A DNA stretch of 64,000 nt from Methanobacterium_C sp963845285 (GTDB lineage: Archaea > Methanobacteriota > Methanobacteria > Methanobacteriales > Methanobacteriaceae). Within the stretch, counting starts at the first letter, position 1, and each line of letters begins with the position of its first letter. Positions 53,974-63,648 of the stretch are shown in pieces. The notes below the pieces were generated by a model, which did no database searches, was not told where the DNA came from, and saw only the letters and a list, made by a program, of their open reading frames with translations. The position numbers and the translations under genes are program-made. The stretch lies in contig CAWJRO010000011.1 of the NCBI GenBank assembly GCA_963845285.1, forward strand, positions 1-64,000, given 5' to 3'.

Positions 53974-56940
53974 TTATTTGTTGTAAGCAAAATTTTTCCA
54001 ATTTTCTTTTTCTAACAAGTTCAAAACCTCATCAATAGAACCATCATTTATTTCCAGATCCAACATTATCTCAGAATAATTTTCCATATAACTATTAATG
54101 AGAAGTTTTTTTACATTTGATGAGATAATAGTTCCCAGTCCACTTAGAGTAGACATTATTTTTTCATTCTCAATAATTCCCTTCAACATGACATTGATAT
54201 TAGATCCATTATCCTCTGAAATATAGATAATTTCTTTCTTAACGGGATCTAATACGGGAACTTCTTCAGAAGCGTGAACTTCTTCAGAAGTATCTGGAAT
54301 ATCTGTAGGAATATTTTCTGTAAGATCTAGTGGCTCTCTTAAATCAGATTCACCACTTTCAGCAGCAGTTACAGACTCTCCCAAATCCAATTCACTATTC
54401 TCAGCAGCAGCTACAGACTCTCCTAAATCCAATTCACTATTCTCAGTACCAATTACTGGCTCCCCTAAACCAGATTCACCACTTTCAGCAGCAGTTACAG
54501 ACTCTCCCAAATCCAATTCACTATTCTCAGTACCAATTACTGGCTCCCCTAAACCAGATTCACCACTTTCAGCAGCAGTTACAGACTCTCCCAAATCCAA
54601 TTCACTATTCTCAGTACCAATTACTGGCTCACTTAAACCAGATTCACCACTTTCAGCAGCAGTTAGAGACTCTTCTGAATCTGATTCAGCATTTAATGAT
54701 TCTTTCACCAGCTCCTGGTATGCCCTAAATTCATCATTGATTTTTAATGTATAAGTGTCAGTTTTCTGATTATATTCTAACAAATTTTGTTCCTGGAGCG
54801 TCCATATGCAATAATTGACCTTTGTAGGATTATCAATTTGTTTTAAAAGCTCAGTTTTATTAAATGGTTTTTCAAGTTCAATATAATCCTGAATTTCATT
54901 TAATACTTTAAAGGCATCAGCTTTATCTGCACATTCCTTACATTTTCCAACATATCCATCTTCAGTTGTTGAGGATTTGTAGAACTTTGAAAGTGGCAAT
55001 TTCTGGCCACACATTTCACATTCTTTAAGAACATCTTCAACTATTTCTGTTTTATAGGGATTTTCTTCTTTTGTATCTAATTCTAATTTTAGTTCTTCTA
55101 ATTTTTCGGGTTTTATTTCTTCTTCTGGCGTTTTATCCCCATATTTTTCCATAAAACTATTTAATTCATTTTCAGGCTTCAAAAGGTAAGAATTAGATTT
55201 TTCATCAGTAACTATCAGATCAAATTCCTGCAAAGTCCAAAAATAATCCAAAAACTTCATTCTGTCTTCACATTGTTCTAATAAGTCTTCACTCTCAAAC
55301 AGAATACCCGGTTCAATGTATTCTTTTAATTCAATTAAAGCTTTGACTGCGTAAGATTTCCTGGAACAGTCTTTACATTTTTGTGAATGACCATCAGCAG
55401 ATGTTGAAGAGTTATAAAAATGGGATATTGATAATTTCTGGCCACATACTTCACATTCCTTGATGATCTTTTTGGGCTTTTGTTTAGGATCTTCTGTAAT
55501 TTTTGATGTGGTTAGTTCTGGTGTTTTATTACCATATTTACCTATAAATTCATTTAATTCATTTTCAGGCTTCAAAAGGTAAGAATTAGATTTTTCATCA
55601 GCAACTATCAGATCAAATTCCTGCAAAGTCCAAAAATAATCCAAAAACTTCATTCTGTCTTCACATTGTTTTAACAAATCCTCCTTATTAAAAGGGGTTT
55701 CCGGCCCAATATAATCCAGGATTTGTTCCAATGCTTTGACTGCGTAAGATTTCCTAAAGCAATCTTTACATTTCATTGTGAAGTTATCTGTTGAAGAATC
55801 AGATTTATAAAAATTTTTCAGAGGTAACTCCAAACCACATATTTCACATATTTTTACACCAGAATCAGAATTATCTAATTTTTCTGGAACATGAAGATTT
55901 GGGTTTATTTCATGGGAAACATTAGAATTTGAGTTTATTTCAGTTTGAACATTAGAATTTGAGTTTATTTCAGTTTGAACATTAGAATTTGAGTTTAATC
56001 CTTCTAAAAATGCAGAATATTTATTAATAATTTCATTTAAATCTTTTTTATCGTTAAACATGTAAACATCTTTAGTAAAATTTTTGATGGTATCATGCTT
56101 TTTTAGTATGGATAAGTAAAATTTAAAGGTATCTGGATTATCTACTCGTTTTAATAGGTTTTTCTCGTTAAAAACTTTTATAGATACGTAATTTTTTACC
56201 TCTTTCAAAGCTTTTCCAACATATATTTTTTCCAAACAATCCTGGCATTTGTCTGGATTTTCATCCATAAAAAGGTTAAATTGGGAATCCTGTGTTAACT
56301 TAATTTTGGGTAAGTTTTTACCACATAAAACACATGATTCATTCTCGTGATTAACATCTAAATTTTTATCATATGTTCCACCTTGCTCATCCAGATCTGA
56401 AGGTGTTATGCGATATATTTCCTCAATGAACTCCATGATATTTTCAAGAAAGTTTGGTTCAGTTATTTGTCCAAGATTGATAAAATACCTTTTTTTATCT
56501 CCTTCAAGAACTTCAATTCTCTCTTTTTCAATTAAAACACCACTAAATGATGTTTCCCTTAATTCAGGATAATTTACCCTCACTAAAACAAATAAATTAC
56601 CATTATCATCTTCTGCAAAAGCTGCTAAACTATTTTTCCCTACACCTTCCATAGAAAAATCAATAACACAAAGTGGAATATTCAAATCATCCATTTTGGG
56701 TTTATCCACCCCAAATGCATAAAATGATCTTTTATATTTATGAGTGTATGAAAACCAGATATTTTTTTTAAAACAATGAATAGTTGCATCTTCATAGAAA
56801 TGCTGTATCCTAAAACCATCAAAAGATTCATAAAGAACTTCGCTTTTACCAAATTTAACTGAAGAATCATGAATTAAGTTAAAAAAGTTTTCATCAGCTA
56901 TTTTGATACTCGTTCGGTTTTCTAAGACATTTAAGTTCAT
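53974..56940 (-). CDS. Large protein of repeated zinc-ribbon + winged-helix-like modules
   Basis: The 988-residue protein is divergent from the EVE/BrxD/BrxHI operon. After a ~190-residue N-terminal domain come four modules, each a CxxC…CxxC ribbon (CVLCGKNLP; CEICGLELPLKNFYKSDSST; CEVCGQKLSISHFYNSSTSA; CEMCGQKLPLSKFYKSSTTE) followed by about 70 residues with DYFWTLQEFDLI and YLLKPENEL patterns, like a small winged helix. Modules 2 and 3 are nearly identical, so duplicated recently. A low-complexity Glu/Ser stretch with three to four 25-residue repeats (SGLGEPVIGTENSELDLGES) follows, then a ~60-residue C-terminal domain. Ribbons like these accompany HNH and phage proteins. Role unknown; a DNA sensor or adaptor is possible. 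Confidence 0.75.
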   Translation of the reverse strand: MNLNVLENRTSIKIADENFFNLIHDSSVKFGKSEVLYESFDGFRIQHFYEDATIHCFKKNIWFSYTHKYKRSFYAFGVDKPKMDDLNIPLCVIDFSMEGVGKNSLAAFAEDDNGNLFVLVRVNYPELRETSFSGVLIEKERIEVLEGDKKRYFINLGQITEPNFLENIMEFIEEIYRITPSDLDEQGGTYDKNLDVNHENESCVLCGKNLPKIKLTQDSQFNLFMDENPDKCQDCLEKIYVGKALKEVKNYVSIKVFNEKNLLKRVDNPDTFKFYLSILKKHDTIKNFTKDVYMFNDKKDLNEIINKYSAFLEGLNSNSNVQTEINSNSNVQTEINSNSNVSHEINPNLHVPEKLDNSDSGVKICEICGLELPLKNFYKSDSSTDNFTMKCKDCFRKSYAVKALEQILDYIGPETPFNKEDLLKQCEDRMKFLDYFWTLQEFDLIVADEKSNSYLLKPENELNEFIGKYGNKTPELTTSKITEDPKQKPKKIIKECEVCGQKLSISHFYNSSTSADGHSQKCKDCSRKSYAVKALIELKEYIEPGILFESEDLLEQCEDRMKFLDYFWTLQEFDLIVTDEKSNSYLLKPENELNSFMEKYGDKTPEEEIKPEKLEELKLELDTKEENPYKTEIVEDVLKECEMCGQKLPLSKFYKSSTTEDGYVGKCKECADKADAFKVLNEIQDYIELEKPFNKTELLKQIDNPTKVNYCIWTLQEQNLLEYNQKTDTYTLKINDEFRAYQELVKESLNAESDSEESLTAAESGESGLSEPVIGTENSELDLGESVTAAESGESGLGEPVIGTENSELDLGESVTAAESGESGLGEPVIGTENSELDLGESVAAAENSELDLGESVTAAESGESDLREPLDLTENIPTDIPDTSEEVHASEEVPVLDPVKKEIIYISEDNGSNINVMLKGIIENEKIMSTLSGLGTIISSNVKKLLINSYMENYSEIMLDLEINDGSIDEVLNLLEKENWKNFAYNK

Positions 56941-57104
56941 AGTGTTATCTCTCAATATCTGTGAGTTAATAGGTTCATTGAATTGACTTACTATTTTATA
57001 ATAGTCCTAATTGTTAATATGTTTAATATAGGATATAGTAAATAAATTATTAGATTTACATTTTCTTGATTAGTCTAAAGGGAGGGGGGAATATAAATCA
57101 AAAA

Positions 57105-57878
57105 ATGCTGAAAGATGAACAAATCGTAAGTAATAAGCCCAAATACTGGATTCATAAGTTTGATAAAAATTTATTACAGCAATTACATACTTCAAAAACA
57201 TTAGGAGCTGCAAAAGAGCGTAGCGTGTCTGTGAAAAATATTGAGCCCAATGATAAAATTATTTTATTTTCAACTTTAGACATTGATAAAAAAAAGAAGA
57301 TTAGTTTTATTGCTTATACCATGGTTAAAGAGACTTATAAAGACCATAAAACACTTTATAATCATTATAATAGTCCAAAAAAATTGAAACTTAGGGGGAT
57401 AAAATATTTTAATGATCCTCTTGTTGCCCGGGATATGGTAGCTGATTTAGACTTCATAAAAAATAAAAAAAACTCCTCAGAGTACTTTAAATCAGAATAT
57501 AGGGAAATAAGTGAAGATGATTTCAAAAAAATCTTTCGTGGAAGTAGTTTGACCAAAGATTATCCTGCATATTTTGAAAATGTGTCATTTACACTAGAAG
57601 ATTTCCTTTTAAATTCAATTAATGGTTTATATGAGGTTACAAGAAGAACTGAGAAAAAAAGGAACCAGTTTGAAATTAAATTCTTCATCAAACTTCTAAA
57701 GAAACTCTTAAGTGGATATGGTATATCAAAAAGTTACGATGAACTTGAAGAATTCTATGCCAAAAATGTTTGGAAACTGGGTTTTAAACATAACCCATCA
57801 CGTGATCCTGATAAATTTGTGGCTTTATACAATCGTCTGGGTAAAAAAAGGAATTTCAGTTACATAAGTTTGGAGTAG
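57105..57878 (+). CDS. EVE/PUA-like domain protein, first gene of three-gene operon
   Basis: The product (257 residues from ATG 57105) starts PKYWIHKFDKNLLQQLHTSK, then NDKIILFSTLDIDKKKKISF and FIAYTMVKETYKD, with a later RGIKYFNDPLVARDM: the strand order and trp/asp positions of EVE domains, which bind modified bases such as 5-methylcytosine. A helical C-terminal domain of about 80 residues follows. GGAGGGGGG at 57081 is too far from the ATG; it fits ATA at 57093. The gene ends 10 bp before the BrxD-like gene. It probably reads DNA modification for the ATPase and helicase that follow. Confidence 0.65.
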   Translation: MLKDEQIVSNKPKYWIHKFDKNLLQQLHTSKTLGAAKERSVSVKNIEPNDKIILFSTLDIDKKKKISFIAYTMVKETYKDHKTLYNHYNSPKKLKLRGIKYFNDPLVARDMVADLDFIKNKKNSSEYFKSEYREISEDDFKKIFRGSSLTKDYPAYFENVSFTLEDFLLNSINGLYEVTRRTEKKRNQFEIKFFIKLLKKLLSGYGISKSYDELEEFYAKNVWKLGFKHNPSRDPDKFVALYNRLGKKRNFSYISLE

Positions 57879-57888
57879 GGGGTATTCT

Positions 57889-59136
57889 ATGGATTATGAA
57901 GATATAATAAGGGCTATGAAAAATGGGAATGTTCCATCAACCGGTGCATCTGAAGTATGTATTGGCCGGGAAAATGAGATAAAAGAATTCAAATATCTAC
58001 TCAAAAAAGTAGATGAAGGAAAAGCTATCACCAAATTTATCAATGGGGAATTTGGATCAGGTAAATCTTTTTTCTTGAAGGTCATTGAGGAAATAGCATT
58101 TGAGGATAATTTCATTGTTTCAAAGATTACATTAAATAGAGATGTGCCATTCAACAAAATTGAAATAGTGTACAAAAACATTGTTAAGAACTTAAAATGC
58201 AAAACAGGAACATCTTTAGAGCATATAATAGAAAGGTGGATAACCAAACTTAAAATGATGGCATTTAACGAAACATCAGACCCCATAAAACAGAGTTTAA
58301 TCATTAAGGAAAATATACAGGATGATCTGGAAAGAGCACGTGAACATTCAAATCCATTTGTAGTTGCTATAGAAAGTTATCACCAATTAATGAACTCAGG
58401 GGACTATGATACTGCTAAATATGCTCAAGCATGGTTAAGGGGAGATTCCAACATACCGTTCACAGAAAAACGAAAATTTGGTGTTAAAGGAGATGTTGAT
58501 CGTGAAAATGCTTTTAAATTTTTAGAAGCACTTGCAGCATTTATAAAATCAATTGGTTACTCCGGATTGGTTATTTTAATTGATGAAACAGAATATATAA
58601 TGAATTTACATACAAAAAAACTTAGAGACACTGCTTACAATTATCTCAGGGACATTTATGATGAATGCAGTTTAGGTCACTTCCAGAACACCCTGTTCGT
58701 CCTGGCTGGAACCCCTCAATTTTTTGATGACCCTAAATTAGGGGTACCATCATATGAAGCCCTTTCAGATAGGATAGAAAATGCATTAGATACTTCACTT
58801 AAAGATCTGAGAAAACCTGTACTCACACTTGAGGGGTTTAAGAAGGAAGAGCTCATTGATATGGCAGGAAAGCTTATGATCATGCATGAGGAAGTTTTTG
58901 AATGGAATGCAAATGAACAGATAAGTCCAATTATTGAGGATATTGTTAATACACACGAAGAAAATGCCGGATTAACTGGAGGACGAGTCACACCACGAAT
59001 ATTTATCCGATCATTTGTCAGTGTACTGGATACAATACAACAAAATCCCACTGAATTCAATAATGGTAACGACATCCTAAAAGTCTTTGAAGAAAAGGAA
59101 ACAGAACTAGAAGAAGCGTTAGAGGATGACTGGTAA
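57889..59136 (+). CDS. BrxD-like ATP-binding protein (DUF2791 type)
   Basis: The 415-residue protein begins IIRAMKNGNVPSTGASEVCI, the BrxD family lead, then IGRENEIKEF, Walker A INGEFGSGKSFFLKVI near residue 48-63, Walker B LVILIDETEYIMNL near 225, sensor VLAGTPQFF, and an arginine-rich LTGGRVTPRIFIRSF near 370. BrxD ATPases occur in type 2 BREX next to helicase BrxHI. Here the neighbours are an EVE-like protein and a BrxHI-like helicase only. It starts 10 bp after the EVE gene, with GGGGG upstream, and overlaps the helicase gene by 11 bases. Confidence 0.8.
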   Translation: MDYEDIIRAMKNGNVPSTGASEVCIGRENEIKEFKYLLKKVDEGKAITKFINGEFGSGKSFFLKVIEEIAFEDNFIVSKITLNRDVPFNKIEIVYKNIVKNLKCKTGTSLEHIIERWITKLKMMAFNETSDPIKQSLIIKENIQDDLERAREHSNPFVVAIESYHQLMNSGDYDTAKYAQAWLRGDSNIPFTEKRKFGVKGDVDRENAFKFLEALAAFIKSIGYSGLVILIDETEYIMNLHTKKLRDTAYNYLRDIYDECSLGHFQNTLFVLAGTPQFFDDPKLGVPSYEALSDRIENALDTSLKDLRKPVLTLEGFKKEELIDMAGKLMIMHEEVFEWNANEQISPIIEDIVNTHEENAGLTGGRVTPRIFIRSFVSVLDTIQQNPTEFNNGNDILKVFEEKETELEEALEDDW

Positions 59137-61291
59137 AAATTCATCTGCAGTTGAACTTTTAGATAACCGTCTGAAAGGATTTCTTGCCAATAGATTAAAG
59201 TGGAAAGACCTGAATTCAATTCAGAAACAGGCCATTCCAATAATAATGGCCAAAAATGACGCTTTAGTTATTTCACCAACTGCTTCAGGTAAAACTGAAG
59301 CAGTTCTTATTCCTATTTTTAATGATATTATCACAAACCATCTGGAACCTGTCAGTGTCATTTATGTATCCCCTTTAAAGGCCCTTATAAATGATATGTA
59401 CAATAGAATTGAAATGTGGTGTGATTATTTCAATTTAGACGTTACAAAATGGCATGGTGATGTTCCAAGTTCAAAAAAAAGTTCATTTATTAAAAATCCA
59501 ACAGATGTCCTTTTAATAACTCCAGAATCCCTTGAAGTTATTTTTATGAACAAATCCTTTGATGAGAAAAAAGGGATTTTCAAAAATGTGAAATATGTGA
59601 TAATTGATGAGATACATTACTTTGTAGAATCTGACCGTGGAACCCAACTTAATTCTATTTTAAACCGAATGAAAACTTATTTTAATGATTCAGTCTCATT
59701 AGTAGGATTATCCGCTACTGTTGGAAATCCTGAAACAGTTTCTAAATGGTTGAACTCAGATAAACCTGCCAGGATTGTATCTGATCCTTCAAAAAGACCA
59801 TTTCAATACAAAGTTCTCTGCGGTTCAGAATTGAAAATCTGTGAGGTATTGAAGAGATATGTTGGTGAAAAAATATTAATATTTGTTCATTCAAGAAAAG
59901 ATGCTGAAAGATATTATAATCTGTTAAGAAGAACCCTTAAAATAAAAAATATTTATATACACCACTCTTCAATTGATCGAGACGAAAGGGAAGAAAGTGA
60001 GCAAAAATTCAAAAATCTTGAAGATGGCTTTATGATAAGTACCAGTACCCTGGAGCTGGGTATAGACATTGGAGACATTGATATTGTGGTTCAAATCAGA
60101 CCCGCATATAATGTAAGCTCTTTTTTACAGAGAATTGGTCGAAGTAGAAGAAGATCAAACAATCAACGATCAATAGTATTTTACAAAAAAGATGAAGAAA
60201 TCTTTATATCCCTGGCTGAAATTTGTTTAATCGAAGAAAGCCATGTTGAGGATATAAAGATTCCAGAAAAACCTAAAGATATCTATTTTCATCAGGTATT
60301 AAGTTCCGTATTTGAAAATGGTAAAATAAAGCAATCAAAACTGTTTAATAGTTTAAAAGATAGTTACGTGTTCTCAAAAATAACTAAAGAAGATTTTAAA
60401 TCCATACTTAAAAACATGGAAGAACGAGAATTCATAAATAATAAGGATGGATATGTAAGTTTGGGTTACAACTTCGAGAAGAAATTTGGTAAACGTAATT
60501 TTATGGATTTTTACAGTGTATTCTGTCCGAATAGGGAGTATACTGTTAGAGAAGGTGTTAAAAATATAGGTTCTCTGGATTTCTTTTTTGTTGTACATTC
60601 CATCAAAAAGGGGAGTAAATTCATCTTAGGTGGCGTTCCATGGAAAGTTCTGGATATAGACCACAAAAAATTCAATGTCAAAGTTCAAAGGGAACAAAAA
60701 GGAGATGTTCCAGACTGGTTATCTGAAGGTGGAGTTATTGACTCCTTGATAAGCAGAAAGATTTACAACATCCTTTTAGGACATTACAATGAAGATCTCC
60801 TGAGGACCTTCGATGAACTTTCACAGACGAAAATCCATGAGTGCATTGAACACGCCCATGAAGTGGGTTTCACAGATGGGATAATTCCTGTGGAAATAAC
60901 TTCAAAAGAAAAAAGAGTTTATATATACACGTTTGCAGGTATGCGGGCAAATGCACTTTTATCTTCTATTTTCTCGCTCAACCATGACATATATTCAATA
61001 GTTGACACTGCTTATTATTCATCATTTAAATTCAAGGATAATTCAAACTTCAATACAGTCCAGGAAGTGATTGGTAACGTTGAGGGCATACTCAATGAAC
61101 CTGAAATAAGTGGTTTACTTGATGAAAAAACAGGAAAGTTTGTGAAAAACAAGTTCATAAACTACTTGCCCTATGAAGATAATGTCAAACTTAAAATGGA
61201 GCTCTTATATGGTCCAGAGGATCTCATCAAGGTTGTAACTGAAAATTCAGTTGTACTCGTGGGCTCTACTAATTTTAAAGATTGGAAATGA
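59126..61291 (+). CDS. BrxHI/Lhr-like DEAD/DEAH-box helicase
   Basis: The 721-residue protein is a superfamily 2 helicase: Q-motif region LNSIQKQAIP, motif I SPTASGKTEA, Ia YVSPLKALI, Ib TPESLEV, motif II IIDEIHYF (DEIH), motif III LSATVGN, motif V TLELGIDIGDID and motif VI QRIGRSRRR. An Lhr-type C-terminal part follows (GGVPWKVLDIDHKKFNV and HEVGFTDGIIPV). It fits BrxHI, the helicase of type 2 BREX. Overlap with the ATPase gene shows a single operon. No methylase PglX, phosphatase PglZ or BrxC is visible nearby. Confidence 0.85.
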   Translation: MTGKNSSAVELLDNRLKGFLANRLKWKDLNSIQKQAIPIIMAKNDALVISPTASGKTEAVLIPIFNDIITNHLEPVSVIYVSPLKALINDMYNRIEMWCDYFNLDVTKWHGDVPSSKKSSFIKNPTDVLLITPESLEVIFMNKSFDEKKGIFKNVKYVIIDEIHYFVESDRGTQLNSILNRMKTYFNDSVSLVGLSATVGNPETVSKWLNSDKPARIVSDPSKRPFQYKVLCGSELKICEVLKRYVGEKILIFVHSRKDAERYYNLLRRTLKIKNIYIHHSSIDRDEREESEQKFKNLEDGFMISTSTLELGIDIGDIDIVVQIRPAYNVSSFLQRIGRSRRRSNNQRSIVFYKKDEEIFISLAEICLIEESHVEDIKIPEKPKDIYFHQVLSSVFENGKIKQSKLFNSLKDSYVFSKITKEDFKSILKNMEEREFINNKDGYVSLGYNFEKKFGKRNFMDFYSVFCPNREYTVREGVKNIGSLDFFFVVHSIKKGSKFILGGVPWKVLDIDHKKFNVKVQREQKGDVPDWLSEGGVIDSLISRKIYNILLGHYNEDLLRTFDELSQTKIHECIEHAHEVGFTDGIIPVEITSKEKRVYIYTFAGMRANALLSSIFSLNHDIYSIVDTAYYSSFKFKDNSNFNTVQEVIGNVEGILNEPEISGLLDEKTGKFVKNKFINYLPYEDNVKLKMELLYGPEDLIKVVTENSVVLVGSTNFKDWK

Positions 61292-61399
61292 TCTTATGAT
61301 TTAAGGGCAGATTCAATCTTTAACCTCATTTATTTTAGAAATAACCGCGTCTTTTACATATGCATCTTACAGCCTGCGGATACGGGGCATATTACAGTA

Positions 61400-61505
61400 A
61401 GGTTGTCTCGTAGTTCAAAATTTACAAAAAAATAAGAGTAAATAGAGCTTTAAATTCCAAAATAATGAAAATTATATGAGTAACAACTAATCATGAGACA
61501 TCTCT
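61400..61505 (+). mobile_element. MITE-like element, copy D
   Basis: A ~106-bp block starting AGGTTGTCTCGTAGTTCAAA and ending ACTAATCATGAGACATCTCT. It aligns with copies at 2336, 28824 and (inverted) 10737 over its whole length and keeps the terminal repeats well. It sits about 110 bp after the helicase stop, between it and the uppP gene. Confidence 0.8.
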
Positions 61506-61543
61506 TACAGTGTAAAAAAAATAAAAAAAATGGATAAGGATCT

Positions 61544-62395
61544 TTAGATCAAAATATGCATGTAACTTAAAATTAAGGCTAATGCACCTACTATCCAGCA
61601 GTAGTAAGCAAATATTCTGAGGGTTGTGGCTTTTATTATTCTTATTAAAAGTCCAATTGACAGGTACCCGAATATTACTACAGCCAGATAGGCAGCTATG
61701 AGCGAAAGTGAACCGGTTCCATAGGATAAAGATCCTATATTTTTAAGTTCTACTGCAACTGCTGCTGCTATTACTGGTACTGCCATTAAGAAAGCGTATC
61801 TTGCTGCACACTCTCTTTCAATACCTGAAAATAAACCCGCAGTTATGGAAGAACCTGATCGTGATATTCCTGGAAACAGAGCAAGTGACTCGAATATACC
61901 AATAAACAATGCATTTTTAAATGTAATTTCCTTAACTTTCTTTCTTCCTCTTCTTGCATATTCCGAGCTCCATACTATGAAACCGTTTATGATTAAGAAG
62001 ATGCCTACAGCAACCACACTGTTGAAAAGCATTTCAAATTGTTTTGTAAATAATATGCCGGTTATACCAGCTGGAATGGTACTTACCAACAAGAGCCATG
62101 CTAATTTCTTGTAAGAATCATCTTTTAAGCCGTTTTTAAATTTGCCCTTGAATATATCCATAATACTGGAAAGAAATGCAACTATGATCTTTATTATGTC
62201 TTTCCAGAAGAAAATAACAATTGCAGTAAGCGTACCTAAGTGGAGTAAAACATTGAATGCAAGTGCTGATGAATTACTAGGATAAGTCACACCCATTACG
62301 TGCGTTGCTAAAATAACCTGTCCAGCACTGGCTACAGGTAAAAATTCAGCCAAACCTTGAACTATCCCTAAAATAATGGCTTGAATAATATCTAT
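61544..62395 (-). CDS. uppP: Undecaprenyl-diphosphatase-like protein UppP (BacA family)
   Basis: The protein (about 283 residues) has the UppP motifs: N-terminal GIVQGLAEFLPVASAGQVIL (SSSGH-like segment is ASAGQ), the PGISRSGSSITAGL phosphate loop near residue 170, and seven to eight helices. In archaea the family probably dephosphorylates polyprenyl diphosphate for surface-glycan or pseudomurein carriers. The family N-terminus (IDIIQAIILGIVQG) is complete only if translation starts at ATA 62395, seven bases after AGGAGG; the first TTG is 14 codons further in. I therefore annotate the ATA start. Confidence 0.85.
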   Translation of the reverse strand: MDIIQAIILGIVQGLAEFLPVASAGQVILATHVMGVTYPSNSSALAFNVLLHLGTLTAIVIFFWKDIIKIIVAFLSSIMDIFKGKFKNGLKDDSYKKLAWLLLVSTIPAGITGILFTKQFEMLFNSVVAVGIFLIINGFIVWSSEYARRGRKKVKEITFKNALFIGIFESLALFPGISRSGSSITAGLFSGIERECAARYAFLMAVPVIAAAVAVELKNIGSLSYGTGSLSLIAAYLAVVIFGYLSIGLLIRIIKATTLRIFAYYCWIVGALALILSYMHILI

Positions 62396-62670
62396 TTGAT
62401 CTCCTCCTATAAACTATAAATCTAGCTTTTAATCAGGTATCTTATTAATTTTGTTATTAGGTATGCTCAAATAGTACAATTAAGGCTTAAAATATCAAGG
62501 ATTATTTGATTTGTGTCAATGGCAACCATGATAATTATCTGGAAAGATAGCCAATTACAGCTGCCAAAACTAGCAAATAATCATTTTCAACCATGAAATT
62601 GTTCCTTTAATTTTTCCAAAAAAACAGTTTCAAAATCTGAAAATTAGATTCCTATTTAACCTATCCCCAA
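62396..62670. other. Intergenic
   Basis: A/T-rich spacer between uppP and the NERD gene, with no evident gene. Confidence 0.4.
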
Positions 62671-63648
62671 TTAGTGGGTTTTCTTGTGGCTGACGGAAAT
62701 ATCTGTACAGTAAGGCTCCAAATTTAAGGCAATTCTTTTCAACAGTTCTCTATCTGGTTTCTTTCTGCGCTTTAAAATATATTTTGGAACTGTTTCTGGT
62801 ACCAAAACCATGTATCTTTCTGGTTCTTTTACGACTTGGAAATCTTGATTTATGAAAGCCACAATAGCATCCATCCACAACCCTGGAATTCCTTTCTTTG
62901 TCATGAAATTTTTGAGATTCACCACATTCCTTATTACTTGGGAACCCGGACTTTTAGATGTTTCTATATACTTTCCATTTTTGTAGTAAAACCATTTGTT
63001 CCCATTTATACGGTATTTTCCACTGTAATTTTTGGTTTCTATAACAAATACACCACTGGGGCCAATAACAATATGATCTATGTTTCCACCTTTTCCAGGT
63101 AGTTTAACATCGTTGAAAATAAAATAATCCTTTGGAAGGGTTTCAAGACATTTTAAAACTGCATTTTCACCTTTCAAACCCCTGATCCATGAGTAACCTT
63201 TCACATCACTGACAGATTTTTTATGTGCCCCATATCCAGCAAGTGCCAGACCAATCAGGAGTAAAATTAAACAAAAGACCAGATAAAGGGTGTTAATAAA
63301 CACTAAAGTTAAAATTAAACTTACAGCACTGATTACCGAACCTGCTAAAAACATTTTGAACCCACGACTCTTTTCAGCAAGGTAAGAGTATGCTTTATGC
63401 TCAGTGTGTGTTAAACCATCAGAGATTCTATCTCTCACATATTCATCATCTAACTCGTCATTATTTGTATTACTGGAATCTTCAGTATCTAATTCATCAT
63501 TATCTGAAACGTTCCCAGTTTCATAGTAATCTTCCAGATATTCAAAATAAATTGTTTTATTGCCACATTCACAAACAAAGTTTTCAGCTTCCATCTCATC
63601 TTCTGCTTCGTAGTAGATGTTGCATTCCTCACAGATCAAGTAGCCCAT
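62671..63648 (-). CDS. NERD-domain membrane protein with N-terminal zinc ribbon
   Basis: The 325-residue protein starts with a four-Cys ribbon (LICEECNIYYEAED … FVCECGNKTIYF), an acidic linker, then two hydrophobic helices (MFLAGSVISAVSLILTLVF, LYLVFCLILLLIGLALAGY) at about 95-140, and a C-terminal nuclease-related domain: IDHIVIGPSGVFVIETKNYS carries the D…ExK catalytic pattern. NERD proteins are thought to act on DNA, often in defence-rich loci. It lies 276 bp upstream of uppP and is not clearly part of another operon. A piece of its 3' end is duplicated at 53650. Confidence 0.82.
   Translation of the reverse strand: MGYLICEECNIYYEAEDEMEAENFVCECGNKTIYFEYLEDYYETGNVSDNDELDTEDSSNTNNDELDDEYVRDRISDGLTHTEHKAYSYLAEKSRGFKMFLAGSVISAVSLILTLVFINTLYLVFCLILLLIGLALAGYGAHKKSVSDVKGYSWIRGLKGENAVLKCLETLPKDYFIFNDVKLPGKGGNIDHIVIGPSGVFVIETKNYSGKYRINGNKWFYYKNGKYIETSKSPGSQVIRNVVNLKNFMTKKGIPGLWMDAIVAFINQDFQVVKEPERYMVLVPETVPKYILKRRKKPDRELLKRIALNLEPYCTDISVSHKKTH

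Noticed and set aside
54330..54728. 132-residue plus-strand frame rich in H, Q and L
   Set aside because: Mirror of the acidic repeats in the zinc-ribbon module protein; periodicity equals that gene's repeats.
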